Positions 48,137-61,948 of a DNA stretch of 64,000 nt are shown one piece after another; position 1 is the first letter of the stretch, and every line of letters begins with the position of its first letter. The translations under genes were made by a program, and so were the position numbers. This stretch comes from Phalacrocorax aristotelis. Lineage: Eukaryota; Chordata; Aves; Suliformes; Phalacrocoracidae. Under the pieces are notes generated by a model. The model saw only the letters and a program-made list of their open reading frames with translations, was not told the DNA's origin and did not search any database. Where the stretch lies: the NCBI RefSeq assembly GCF_949628215.1, contig NC_134280.1, positions 52,230,621 to 52,294,620 on the forward strand. Reading direction: 5' to 3'.

Positions 48137-51100
48137 CCCTCCCATATCCTCTGTGGCAAACCATGCATCATGCAGTAGTCATACAGGTGGTATAAATACA
48201 CAGTATTTATACACAGGTGAACAAAGCAAGTAACCCCACTATTCTCCATAAAGTCCAGTTTCTAACATCATTGGGGTTTTGTACAGTTTTTAGGTTCTTT
48301 AATGGTTGAAAGAGTGAGAAAAATGTCTCCAGCTGGTTTTTAAAAGTACATCCTTTTTCCAAGCTCTTTGTTTTCATCAACAAGTTTTGCTGGTTGATCC
48401 TGGGTGCCTGGCAGAGCAAAGCTGCATAGGTACTGCATTTTACAGCCATCTGTGCACCTTAGCAGGTGTTCCCCTGTCTCTGCCCGGTGCACATTTCTGT
48501 TGCGTTCACAGGACCTTCATCCAAGGCTGAGGATTCTATTAGTTTAGACAACGGGCTGAATCAGGACAATATATGAAAGGCTCAAAGCTGTACTTATTCC
48601 TCTCGTGAAGCGTGCCAAACAGTGTTCTGGCACTGCTGAGAATCTCATGTGTCATACCAATGAACTCAGGTATCCTGACTGCAAAAGTATTGACTGTCAG
48701 GATCAAACAGGTCACTTACAAGGGAACAGTAGAATGTACAAAAGGACAGCCTGTTTGCCACCTTACTGAAAGAGCAATTCTATCCTCATATTTCTTGAGG
48801 CTATGTCTGTCTTGTTATTTATTATTTGTTTCATTCTTAATACCCATTGTATCATGCAGCTTAATGTATATTTCTGCTGATTACTATATTGCATTTCTTC
48901 TGTTACATGATACAGGCTACTGACTTTCATTCTGTTTACTGACATGTATGTGCTTTCTTACAGTTTTTAAATACATATTTTTAAGCTTTTTTTAAAATAA
49001 TGTGTGTTTATTTTTTAAATGAAATCCATAAGCTTTTACTTTTCTAAAGAAACTATGTTATTAGTCTCCAGGAAATATAGCTAGCTGCTTTCAGAGTCAC
49101 ACAGAAAGTTTCAAAGCTGTGCATTTGATTTATTCACATAGCAGCAGTCGCATATATCGTTGATCTAGCTTGTCAGATTTGAACCTCCACACAATCCAAT
49201 AGCAAACAGTTTTTCTTGAGGCAACAGGTTATTTTGTTCACTTCTCCCAAAAAGTTTTGTGTCATCTAGGATGTGACTCAGATATTTCAGCTGTGTTAGG
49301 CAATCTGCATTGACATATGTATGAATTCTCACGTTAAGAGTTCTTTCTGTGGTTAGTGCACAAGGATCCCAAAGGGGAAAGGATCTACAGGGAAAGGTTC
49401 TACATGGAAATTGCAGATTTACTGTCTATTGTTGTTTGCTATTTCATCCAGACTTTTTCCTCTTATTTTCAGTAATCAGGCTGGAGCTACTTGTATCATT
49501 ACTTCTCTGAAGTCTACCCAGCCTTCTCTTTCTCAAATGAAGGTCATAGGTAATACAAAGTTTTTAGGTACAGATAATGTTTTATCTCTGCTGGCATAAT
49601 TAGAAAAATTAGGCAAGCTTTTTGGCACAGAAGCCCTCCAGTCAGCTTCAAAAAAAGGTGACTAAATATTTTGCCATCAGAGAGTTATTGCTTATCTAAG
49701 TCTGCCTAAGGAAGTGGTGAAATCCAGCCAAATCCTACTCTCCTGGCCCATTCAGCTGAAGCCAGGAGGACTGGATCTGCAGCCAAGACAGAATTTGGCC
49801 TGCAGTCATCTTCAGGAAAACATTTGAATCATTGACACTTGAAGAAAAATCCTGCTTTATTTTAGCAATATGTTTAAAGGTTTGGTTTCTCTGTGTACTT
49901 CTATTCCACTATAGACACTCTAAACAATTAGTACCACTACTGTAATATGTATATATATGTTGCTAGATGTAAAAGGGATTTGTAGGACTCACTCCCACTA
50001 GCTGTACGGGTGCAACATTTTTTTACTTCAAGTAGAGCATATTGTAGTGTTACATTTACATGTCTGTACACTGCATAAGACACATACATACGCAACAACC
50101 TTGTAGATAAATTCTAAACAAGCAGTCAGTATTTCACCTGTAAACACATCCAGCAAGGCTCCTGGATCTTGAGGGAGTATTCCCAGCATTAACATTCGTG
50201 TGTTTGGGGCAGTAGTGATTGCTTATTTTACTGAATCTGGTTTCACGGTAGATTGTTTCAGGGTCCTTCACTTCTATCCATGAATGTGACACCATTAGTT
50301 GCTGGTAGCAGACAAAGTCCTCCTTCTAACTGGAAAAACTGCTTTGCCCTTGAATTCTGCAAAGGTTGAGAGTAGTTGTCATTTTATCCCTGATAATAAA
50401 TCTCCTATTCATTTTGGCAAAAGCTTAGATATTTAACAGGCGCCACACAAACTGAATCCGTGAAGAGCAAACAGTCAGACAGAGACTGCCATTGTGGATG
50501 AGTTATATTACCTTCAGCCTTGTGCCTAAAAATGTTCTTGAGGTGTGGTCTTGGCTCTACCCCAACACAATGCACATGCTGACAGATCAGAGCCTTGTAA
50601 AATAATTGCTGGTAGATAAAGTAAATCCTCATCAAAAATGTAATCTCTGATGAAAAGAACAATATAAGTAATCAAGACCCTCTCTTTGGAAGCCATGTGA
50701 AGGCTACAGGAACACAGAACAAGAACTGGGGTTTGTGGTTGAAAAATTTCTGTAGAAAGCATGCAACAGCATGAATAACATTCCTTTATAGGATGGAATG
50801 AGTAGCAAGGAAAGGGTGATCATACTCTGTTCTCTCTCTCTGTTTCACCCACCCCCCACATTGTCTGTAATTTTATCCTGGTTTTCTGAAGAATATTTCC
50901 ATTTGGGGGCTGTGGGGTACTGGTTCTTAGCTGTCAGCTCAGCAACATTCTGGAAAATCCATTAAATTCTGAAGTCATTAATAGCTGTGTTGGAACAACT
51001 GGGATTACCGATGCCTGTAAAGTCAGATTCCACTTAATACCCAATTCTATTCCACACACTTATTCAGAAAGGTAGTTTAAGAACATATGCATTTCAGAAT

Positions 51101-52072
51101 AAACTAAATATTTGCTTTGGTATTAGTGTTACCCTAACAGCTAAGAAGCCTGCTCATACGGACCAGGATTTTCCTGTGCTAGGCACTATAACATAATATG
51201 GTCTGAATCAATTCTTTGAAATATGCACATACATGCTTTGCCAAACTAAATCAGAGTTTCATTTTGTTTACATCTCTGCCTTGTCCTATTATTATTTATC
51301 TAAATATTTATTAAGCCATGGTGGTGTTTGTAGTAGAATGGCATAGAATTACTCTCTGCTGTACCTTACAAACATGAAACTTGAGAATTCTTAGAGATAA
51401 AAGGTAACATAAAGACACGGAAGGCAGGAGAGAGAGAACAGTAATAGGCATCTAAGGTTACCTATGCTATTTATGAAGCTTAAAGGAAAGAGACTATTGC
51501 TTGAAACTGGGATTCTGATAGTTATTTCTGTAGTAGTGTGGCCCCTGCTCTGCTAGTTTTAGGACAGTAGTCACAGTGTTCCTGAAGTGAACAGTAGTCA
51601 TGAAACAGAAGGGAGGGATCAAAGCTGACTAGGGACAGAAACTTTTCTTAAACTCCTGCAAGCAATGTCATTTAAAGGAGACTGAGATACAAGGATGTCC
51701 GTGCACCACCTACAAGACAAATAAAATTCAGAAGCATGACGTCCTTTCCATAGCTTGCCCAGAACAGTACAGAAAGGAATTCTTTACACCAAGTTGTTTA
51801 ACTCTTTCAGTCACAAAGGCCAGCCAGTACCTTTAGTTGTGTTTAATTTAGTTTACTTCCAGGATCTGGAGGTACAAAATCGTTATATTATCCCATTCAT
51901 TTTTTTCCCTTGCTACCTCACACACATTCTCAGCTTCCTCACTCATCCATACCTAGCCGCTTCTCTCTGACACCTCTCTGATTCTGTCTTCTCACTTAAT
52001 CTTTCTACGTATTCTCCCTTTATAATCCCCGAGTCCCACTTTCTTCCTCTCCCCTCTTTCCCAGTCAGTGCT

Positions 52073-52100
52073 CCACTTTCCACTTTCCACTTTCCATTTC
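52073..52100 (+). repeat. Short 7-bp minisatellite (CCACTTT)3
   Basis: Three exact copies of CCACTTT (52073-52093) followed by a degenerate CCATTTC, within a pyrimidine-rich stretch. Confidence 0.7.
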
Positions 52101-52188
52101 CCTTTGGCTTCTGTAAGAGGAAGCTGTCACACTCGTAGTCCACTAGCAGCAACAGCAAAGGGTAAAAAGAAAAGGGCAGTGAAGAGGA

Positions 52189-52215
52189 AGCTCATCTGCT
52201 GGCAACAGATGAGCT
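52189..52215. repeat. Perfect 10-bp inverted repeat with 7-nt loop
   Basis: AGCTCATCTG (52189-52198), loop ctggcaa, then CAGATGAGCT (52206-52215), an exact reverse complement. Intergenic; no RNA gene could be assigned. Confidence 0.6.
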
Positions 52216-55200
52216 GCACCAGAAAGTCATTAAGAGAATTAAATTGGTCGGTTTTCAAGGTCTTTTAACTCCTATTTTAAGTTTGCTTCTTCTCCATACT
52301 GACTGCAACCATGGTTCATATGCCCTTTTAACTTAACAACAACAACAAAAACCACCACAAGAACAAATCCATATAGACAGCTAACCCAAAGGCATCACAT
52401 CAGGATCCTCTGAGCCACCTATTTGTGGAGTACAGGAGGGTATTCTTCAGAATTATCACTTTGTGCTTGCTCAGCTCTGTCCTTAACGTGCTATGTTGGC
52501 CACTGCTACAGATAGGGTATTGGGCTGGATGGACATTTCCTCTCATCAACTGTGGTCATTCTTTTACTAAATGAGCAGAGTGGAAGTAGTTCTCATCTGG
52601 GTAAAATGAACACCAACTTACCTACTGCTCTTCTTTTATGTTAGTGTTGGAGGGGGAAAACCTCCAAGATATTAGCAAAGCAAACATGTATTTATCAAAA
52701 AGGTTTGATTCTGTTTCCCAGTATCTAGTTTACTTTCCTGCTGAAGTACAGAAAGGTTAAGAGATTGCTTTGGCATCCATTAAATGCTTTACCAGACAAT
52801 AGAAATACTGGGATCTCTCTGAGCTAAATATAACGCCCTAGGATGGTGTCAGCAGTTGTATGAACAACTTGAATTCCAGTAAATTCTAATGAACAGTGTT
52901 TTGCTTTTCAAATGTAGTTGTCAAGATATGCTTTTTAAATAGACACAGGATGCCCCCAAATTCCCTTCTGCTGCAACATGTTGATTTGTTAAATGATACA
53001 TCAAGCCATTTATTCTCTTGCCACATTCCAAACAGCTGGATCATTCCAATTGAAATATTTCCACCTTCTTCTTCCAAAAATACTTGGCACAAGTAGATCA
53101 AAAGTCTATAAAATGTCAACTAAATTATTAAAATCTTGACAAAGTGATAGCAATTGGAAAGACAGTCTTATAATCGCATCTGGCAGTGCTATAGGGAAAA
53201 GTTATAAGAAAAATTCAGAAACAAATCAAAACTAGAGTCAGTCATGTTCTAGCTAATGTATAACTGATGGTTCAAGATAATAATTCATGTCAGTAGATAT
53301 GCAGTCATTCAGCTTCCACGATTCTGCATTATACGTTGCCTTGGGATAGGAAGCATCTTGCCAGCATTGTAAGCCAGCATGTGGAAGGATACAGTCATTA
53401 TCAAAGTATACATTATTGAAGGATTAATAAAATTTGTATGACTTCCATAGAACTCTCCTCATTGATTTCAGTGGAAGGTCAATAATATTCTACATATATT
53501 AAATTCTTACCCAGCTGTGAAGAACAGAGGATGTCTAAGGTTAATCACAAACATACAAGTGCAAATTCTTACGTTTTAGCAAATTAACATAATTTAAGAA
53601 AAATATGAATTTGCATAGATCTTTGTCATCACTTTCATTATCTGGGTTTCTGGACCAGAGGCAAAACATCCAAAGACAGTTCTTTTCCCAAGGTGTTATT
53701 CACTAAATCAATTCAGATAATCTTCCTGCCTGTAAGCCCACAGGAACAACTTTCCCACATTAACATTCAAGGGCCATTGAATAAAAAATGTCTGAGAAAA
53801 AATATTTTTAAAATAAGTTTTGGTGTAGAACTGACTAAATTACATGCATAAATATATTTACATTCCTTTCTCTTTATGAGCAAATATTAGCTAGAATAGT
53901 GACTAATTAGCAGGTACACCCAAAAGATCAACCATGAAAGTTTCCTGACGTTCTATTCTCTTACCTCTTCTCTTCTCCTTGGTTTCAAAATATAACATAC
54001 CAAACATTTTGCTCCATTCATAATTTTTATATGGTTTGATCTACAAATATCCTAGCAAATAATTCTAGAGCCAGGTGTCTTCTTGGGTACAGCTAACATC
54101 TCTGACATACAGAATGAGCTCATTCAGTTCTTTCATGAGTGGTCAAACTGGAAATTCTTTCCCAAAGTCCTACTTGCCTTTGATCTTGATATGTACAGGA
54201 TGTTGCTTCTGTTAGGAGCAAGGTAGCACAAAGTGGAAAAACCCACTGGATTGTCCAGAATGTATACGCAGCATACTCCATGGTCAAGACCACCTTAGCC
54301 TTCACAATTAAGGTGTGTTTGATGTTAATCCAGCAATACATTTTATTACATACAAGAGCCCCAAAAGGTTGACAAGATTATATTCAGACTGAATACAATA
54401 GAAAAACTCCTTATCAACTTGAAAGGGAGCAGAAGTCAATTTATCTCTCAAATGTATAAAATGTGCCTAGAAAGTCCTTGAGTTGGCCAAGTTTGTGGCT
54501 TGATACTTTAAATGTTACTTTGAAATTATTGTTTGAAATATCATAGAACCACTGTCCCAAACTCAGGGCTGCTGTGATACTGACCTGTAAACCACAAAGG
54601 ATAGACGTAAGGCATTCCATATGCCTCCACATATGGAAGGACATGGCAGAGCAGATATTTGGTTTCATCTGAGCATTTCTCAGTACAGTCAAAGCAGGAG
54701 GTGAAAGATTGCTTCCTCAAGTGGAACAAGAGAGGACTAGTTCCTTTGCTCAGATTAGGACAACCTGAAAGATACTTTAATTTGCTTCTAGTGCCAAGAT
54801 ATAACAAAGTCATTGCAGGCCAAAAAGCCCATTCCTACCCTCTGCACACCAAAATCTGGGGAAAAGGGTTAGCATTTTTAATTAGCAATTTTCAATAATT
54901 AGGGTTTTTTACACCAGTAGCAACTGGTATCAAGTTCCTATCATACCAGTATGTAAACATAGAATATGTTAGTTCCTTCTTGAGACTTTTATAATAAAAT
55001 TATTTTAGCTAGGCAAAATATAGAAGGGAAATCTGACACCCAGAGGAATTTTTCATGTTGGCATTCTTCAAGGAAATCATAAAGTTGAAAATAAGTCCAA
55101 AGACCCCTGACTCTCAGCAGACTGCTATAGCCACTTCTGTAAGAGACCATAGCCCCACCAGATTCCTATTAACAATCACACCACTGCTTCAATTCTGAAT

Positions 55201-58200
55201 GAGAACCAATTTATTTTTATACCTTTTAAAATAACTTTTCTACTATATGCCAAGATTCTTACTGTGAATTGTGTCCTATCTGTGTTCGTACTCAGACATA
55301 AGCAGAAATACCAAATACCCAGCTGTTGTTTTCTAAGTACTTTGAATGAGTTGCAAGTTGTTTGAAACAGTTCAACTCCTTTACCTGCCCCATCAACAGA
55401 TGGGTTAGGAGAGCTTGACAGTTGTTTAAAACACTCCATCTTAGTCCTAAGCACTTGGTATATTAATTTAAGTATTATGTTCTATGTAGACAATGAGCTA
55501 CATTACCTCAGGATAGTATCAGTATGGGATACCCTAAGAGACATGTAATGAAAAGATCTGTATCCTCCTTTTTTCATTATGGAAAATTTCAAGCACTTCT
55601 ACAGGCAATGCTATTTAATAAGCTACTTTGATATTTACTCATGACGTAGATACTATCAAAAAATAGCATTAACAGGCTTGAGTAGTTACTTGAGCTACAA
55701 TAAGCTGCAGCTGGGAATTGATATCAAAGCTGGAAGACATGTCTGTATGGAACACAACTGTTCTGCTTCTCCAGTTCCTTTCCCAATATCTTATCTTCTT
55801 TTATACCCATATTAAATCCCTCTCCACTTCCCCATTTCAGAAGGGCAAGACATGCTTCTGCAGCCAGAAAGAGTGATTGAGAAGAGAGGCTGCTTCAAGA
55901 GTACGTGGCAAGCATGTGGCCAAGGATCTTATTTCCATGAAGGGTCAGAAAGCATGAAAACATTAGATGCTCTTGTGTGGAGGGGTTTACGAAACAATAG
56001 GCAGGGTGAATACTGGAGTACAAGTAGTGGTGTTGCAGGCAGCACTGGTTGCATTTAAAAGGAAGTTGGAAGGCCCATTTGTAGGACGTTTAGGTGAGTA
56101 CAAACAGCTTGGTGTTGCAGAGGATGCTGTTTGCTGTCTGTGGGTAACAGTGGGGTTGAAGAGTTAGGCATAGGAGTGAGGGCTGCTGTAGATTAGGCAG
56201 CTGAGGTGCATGGAAATGCATCAACGAAGAAAAAAAAGGAAAAGAGTGGTGGAGAAGATTCACAACAGTGTGTAGCCCTTCAGACCATTGCTAGCTGTTT
56301 TCTGACAGAGAACCAACAAGCTCAGCAATGAGATGGCAGCAAGATCTTTATTCCCAGGGATTGGTTTTCATATTGAAGTCTATCCTCCTTCCATAGGATC
56401 CAAACATTTCATACCTTAAACCACAAATTTTAAGAGATCCTATGTGCGGTGGCATGAGTTTCATAAATAGCCTGTGATGGGCAGGTATTTGGATAATGAC
56501 CTTCAGAGTCTCAGACCACCTCCTGCATTGTATAACCTCCTGTCTTCACTAAGCCACTTTAATACCACAATATCTGCATTTAATCTGATTCTCAAGCTTC
56601 TTATCTGTAAGAAGGGTACCTGAATACCTTTGGTTATGACATATAAGAATGTAAATGAGATCAGAACCTTGCTCATTATGTTCATAAAGCTGCAAAAATA
56701 GCTTTTACTGTCCTTTGCAGCATTTCTACAGATCAGTCAGCACCATTGTTGAACATGGTCCTAATACAGAGTTGAGTTTGGATGAAATAAAATTGCTAAA
56801 GGTGTGGAGACTATCTATAAAAGGTGTGTTTTCAGTTCACATACACAAGAATTTGGAGAAACAATAGATTATAAACCACAAAAAATTATTTATTCCTATA
56901 ACCGTCAAAACTTTAGAAAAGAATTAAATTAATTATGGATAATCTAGCACAAAAGGGCAATGAAATTCTGGAGCCAGGTTGTTCACTGACCTGGTTCACT
57001 GTGGGGGTGATAGAGTGCCAGGGCTGGAGCAAGGAAGGAAGTGGACATGTGTAGCCAGTGCAGGGGAAAAGAGATAGCAGCAGCTCTGCTTTAGGTGGGT
57101 TTGAACTTCTTGGGAACCGTATCTTAATTAATGGGGCAGAACAGCATGTCACAGAGAACAGCAGTAGGAGGAACCATTATAGTCATCTGCCATGATCATT
57201 AGCATCAGCCTTCCCAAAATAGATGGACTTTGCTGCACACTTGGTAGCCCAAAATAAAACTATCTATGTTGAGCTTTTATTTGAAAATTGGGCAATACCA
57301 GGAGTTAGTCTACATAAGACTTTTCTCAACTTGTAGATTCATCTCATACTCTTTATTGGTTATAGAGAGGAAAAGAGGGAGCAGAAAAGCCATGAAGTGA
57401 AAACGGAATCGTTGCTTTGTTTGCTTGCTTAGGATGGATGCCAGGTAACTTCTGTTAATCTGAAGGATAGGGCAGACAAGGAGATCAGGAATGATAAACT
57501 TGACCTCTTAGGCAGAAGTTCAGCTGAACCTCTACACTCAGCCAGCACCGCAGACAGGAGTCTGGTCCCCACATACAGTCTTCAGACTGAACTTACCTAC
57601 CAATATGGCTATAGACTTAGTCTGTCAAGCATTGAGGATATCCACAGCACTAATGAGTATACTCAAATCTGAACAGTTTTTCATGGAACAGACTCATCAA
57701 GTATCACTGAGAAAGCCTCACAATACCAGAAAAAATACCCTGAAATGTGTTCAACAGCAGATTCTGAAGTAGGCAAAGAAATGCAAATGAAAACTTGAGA
57801 GTGCTTTGGAAAAAAAGAATAATTAAAATGAGGGGCTACATGCAATTACTGGGGCAGGAGAAATAATTATGCCAAGCTTGTGGAGAAGAAAAACAAAGGA
57901 AAAGATGAACTATATCTAAGTCTCCCACCAAGGATTGAAAAGGCCACATTTGGCTCATGTGTGTTATTAGTATCCCACAGAATAAGCAATTTATGAAATG
58001 AAGAAAAGATGCACAGGCAAAGCAAAAGAGTGACTACATATAGGACAGTGAATGCCAAACAGATAGCGAAGCATCAGTGGCAATATTAGTCCAGAGGCAC
58101 ACTCAGCACTATGCAGAAGAGGAAAAAAACCTGATATCCAGCCAGACGAATCAGATTGGAGCTATAAACACCATTCTAACACTGTGAGAACCAAGCAAAT

Positions 58201-61200
58201 ACTGAAGGTGAAAAATCTACCAGCTGAGTTTTCAGACAGCAGGTACAATAGAAAAGTTATGCTTTCAGCTAAATTAAGTGCACAATGAACCTAAGGACAT
58301 TAAACCTGGTAAAAATTATTCATCACATACATATATACATTTTTCCAACTTAAAAAAATAGCACCCAACAATCAAAAACACTGAGATAAGACAAGGCATG
58401 GCAGCTTTCTGGCAGCAAAGCTATTAAGATTTTCTGCGTATTTTTAAAGGATGGCACTAAATTAAAAAAAAATAAAAATTCAGCTAGTACAGCTGAGTAC
58501 TCACATATTTAAAGCCAGGAGCAAGAATCACAAGGAGAAAGAAGCTGTTGAACTCAGCTGGGTTATATACTGACCACACAGAAGTCAGGCAAGCTGTGCA
58601 CTTAGGAAGAGTTATTACATTTGAAAACCACAACATGAATGACCACATTTCATTAATTCAATTTGAAATGCACAGAAGCCATTGTTGCCAAGGTATTAGG
58701 CACGAGTTTCATTTATTTTTCTTGCATCTTTCATCCCCCTTAGTTAAGGTAAGCAGAACCAGAGCTCTGCTCTACATTGCCTGCCAACAGTTAAGATACT
58801 AATTACAGGCTCCTCTTCCAAATCCTTTAAAACAGAGTAAAGAAAAGGGAAGACAGCACAACTGTGCACTTAAGGTATCACTCTGTAATTAAGAAACTAT
58901 GACTAATGTCACTGACAAATGAGGCAAGTTACTTGCTTTCTTCTAACCTTCGCTACTCTTAGGTCTTACTCATTTTCCATTTAGACAATCTGATCTCCAC
59001 AGCCAGTTTTCTTCCACATTCTACAGTACCTTGCATAGCCAGTTCTAAAGTTACTGTAACAAACTAAAAAGTGGTAACAACTATACACAACACATAGCTC
59101 ATCTGCCATTTACTGTAAGAATTTAACACTCTCTTCGCATGTGTTTCACCATGAGGCTGTGTGCAGCTTTGTTTTCTGTGGAGAAACCTCTCAGATTTCT
59201 GAAGTGGCCTGATGCATTATACTAAACAGAAAACAGACTGCATCATCTATTCCTAGAACCAGGGAAAGGAACCTATGGCCAGAGAGCATCCACCATTTTC
59301 TTCCATAGTGGCAGTGCACATATTTATTAGGGGGAAGTTAACAGACCAGTGAAAAAAGTGTGGAGAGTGAGAATGAAACCCTGGGTAGGGCTGGAAAGCA
59401 AAACCCTGGTGAGTCACCTGTAAACTGATGGAAAAAAAAGAATGGTTGAGGCTATCAGAGACAGGTGAGAAAAGCATAAGCAGTTGCCAAGGAAAGCAAC
59501 TAAACCTCTACAGAGCTACGTGGAAAGAGTGTACCGGATCCTCTGCTTAAGTTAATGCCAACTTGGTTTACATTAATTGCAGACTGTCATTACTTTACTT
59601 TCCACACCACAATAAATATTCTCTTCTCTGACCAAACCATTTATTTTCCCAGTTCACATGGCAAGCAAGGGCTTCACAGATCTGAGGCATAATGCAGCTT
59701 TACCCAGGTCACAACTATCTCTGGTTTATCACACTTGTAGGAAGTAGTTCTTAACATTAGGAGAGTTATAATTTGAACACAGATGAATTCTGGTTTCATT
59801 AATAGCTTTAATACTACCACTTCCTAACTTCTGAATGCTTGCCTTTGTCACCTTTTTATTATATGATTTACTTTCAGGTTGTAATTATAGTATTTATAGC
59901 ATATATGATATCTACATTTTATCTGGCTTTTGAAATTTTACATTAAATTGGTATAATCAATTTCTCAATTTTTAACACTACTTCTATGCAAGAAACCAAG
60001 AAGAAGAGGTAAAATTGGCAAGATTATGTCCATTGCTAGAATTATGGGTCAAATAATACATATATTGGACTTACTGTTACAAGAGGTACTTTTAGTAACC
60101 AATGCATTGGTATATTTTTTGATACAAGATCAAAATAAGAGTCAGAAGAATAGTTTTCAGCCAGATCCTTGGCTGTTGTAAATAATTTCCAATAACCTTC
60201 TATTAAATGAGCTGGTCTTTGTCAACTCTACAGACCTATCCTAAATTAATTCCCATGTTATTTGATGCTGAGATGTCAAGATGAGCTTCTGGGTTTCACA
60301 CAGCATTAAAATTGAGAAACATGGACAAAAATACAAGAAACAAAACTGTTTTCAACAACTCCCTGAATCTTCCCTCCTGCAAACAAAAGTCCTTCATTTT
60401 AGCGCCAGGCAATACCACAACTGTGATCCCTTAGTGGGTTCCTGGTGTACGTTAACAGTAAAGTCAGCTGCTTAAGTTTCTGTTATTAAAATACTTCAAA
60501 ACATGCTTCTGGGGTTTCTTTCCCCTCATACAACTGAAGAGGAGAGCTTACTCCTCCCCACCTGTGTAGGTAGGTAGTTTTCACTGTACAATCTGGGAAA
60601 CTTTAAAAAAGTCCTCCAACTACTTTTTTTAATCTACAAGAATCACTTGGAACAACCACTCACATGACCAACGAACATGTTTACTTAAACACTTCTGGTT
60701 TTTGTGATACTATCTACAGATATGATTCCCCAGCAATTAGTAAAATCTCATAGCCTGATAACTTTCAAAATTTCATAAGCCACCTAACAGAGTGGCCTGA
60801 ATTTCTTCTGTACCTGTTTTCTTATTACTAATTTCACCCACTCCTTGTGGTGGAAAGGGAGGAAGAGAAAGACCCTGTATGGTTGGATAAGCTCAACACT
60901 GGAACATCATTTGAATGTCACTACTCCTAGAGGTCAGAAATTTCACTCTGAGCAGTAGCAATCATAACAATTCCAGAATACATAAAGTTTTGAGAAAATT
61001 ACCTAAGCAACATCTTTTGAAGAACACCTTCAAATACAACTGGGACAACCTTCACAACAGCTTTATAATACTCTACACTGGTAAATGATTGGTGAAGCAG
61101 CACATTCATGTGCATTGTTGTAGTCACAAAGAGTTACAAGGAGTGAAAACTAAAAACTGTCTTAGACAAAGGAAAAAATATTTTATATTAGCACTCTCCT

Positions 61201-61329
61201 TAATAACTCCAGTAAAAGAGACAGAGCAAAAGAAAAAAACAGCCTTAAGTCCACTGACACACCTAGTCATCCTAGGTACAGACACCCTCCTCACCTTCAC
61301 TAGATGAGTATCAAAAGCACTAATTGCCC

Positions 61330-61948
61330 TGTCATGGTTTAACCCCAGCCAGCAACTAAGCCCCACCCAGCTGCTCACTGACTTCCCCCTCGCCCCCGGT
61401 GGGATGGGGGAGAGAATAGGAAGAGTAAAAGTGAGAAAACTCATGGGTTGAGATAAGGACAATTGAATAGGTAAAGCAGAAGCTGCGCACACAAGCAAAG
61501 CCAAACACAGAATTAATTCACTACTTCCCATCAGCAGGCAAGGCAGGTGTTCAGCCATCCCCAGGAAAGCAGAGCTCCATCGCACATAACAGTTTCTTGG
61601 GCAGACAAACACCATCACAGAAAATATCTCCCCCCACTCCTTCCTACCTCTTCCCCCGGCTTTACATGCTGAGCATGACATCATACGTTATGGAATACCC
61701 CTTTGGTCAGTTTGGATCAACTGTCTTGGCTGTGTCCCCTCCCCTCCTGGCTTCTTGTGCCTCTAGCAGAGCATGGGAAGCTGGAAAAGTCCTTGGCTAG
61801 TATAAGCACTACTTGGCAATACTTAGCACCTACCTATCAACAACTAAAACACCAGTGTGCCACAAACACTATCCTCCTACCAAATCCAAAACACACTATA
61901 CCAGCTACAGTGAAGAAAATTAACTCTATCCCAGCCAAAACCAGGACA
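61330..61948 (+). mobile_element. LTR of an avian endogenous retrovirus-like element, copy 2
   Basis: Starts TGTCATGGTTTAACCCCAGC and ends CCAGGACA, with canonical TG...CA termini, 619 bp. It shares the start, the gtgggatggggg block, the gagcatgacatcatac block and the end with copy 1. It is longer because of a central stretch (about 61480-61650) that copy 1 lacks or has in diverged form. No clear target-site duplication is visible. No coding region is attached, so it is probably a solo LTR. Confidence 0.75.

Larger units (their letters stand above)
45038..61329. other. Intergenic, about 16 kb between the two LTR copies, no supportable gene
   Basis: Mostly AT-rich DNA. Open frames, including a 165-codon - strand frame at 47519-47022, lack recognisable domains and exon structure. 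No retroviral coding region is seen between the two LTRs, so they are not the ends of one provirus. A moderately GC-rich patch lies at about 47.0-48.1 kb. A segment near 52490-52550 (tattgggctggatggacatt) resembles an old dispersed repeat seen in reptile and bird genomes, but I cannot assign it. Hairpins and a short minisatellite are listed separately. Confidence 0.55.

Noticed and set aside
52390..52560. Old SINE/CR1-like dispersed repeat containing tattgggctggatggacatt
   Set aside because: The wording is reminiscent of a common reptile/bird repeat, but the match is short and from memory, so no family is assigned.
61124..61684. 186-codon open frame on the - strand
   Set aside because: It runs antisense through the LTR copy at 61330-61948 and has no retroviral or host protein features that I recognise.
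44506..61948. A full-length provirus bounded by the two LTRs
   Set aside because: The 16 kb between them contains no gag, pol or env-like frames, the LTRs differ in length and sequence, and copy 1 has its own target duplication.
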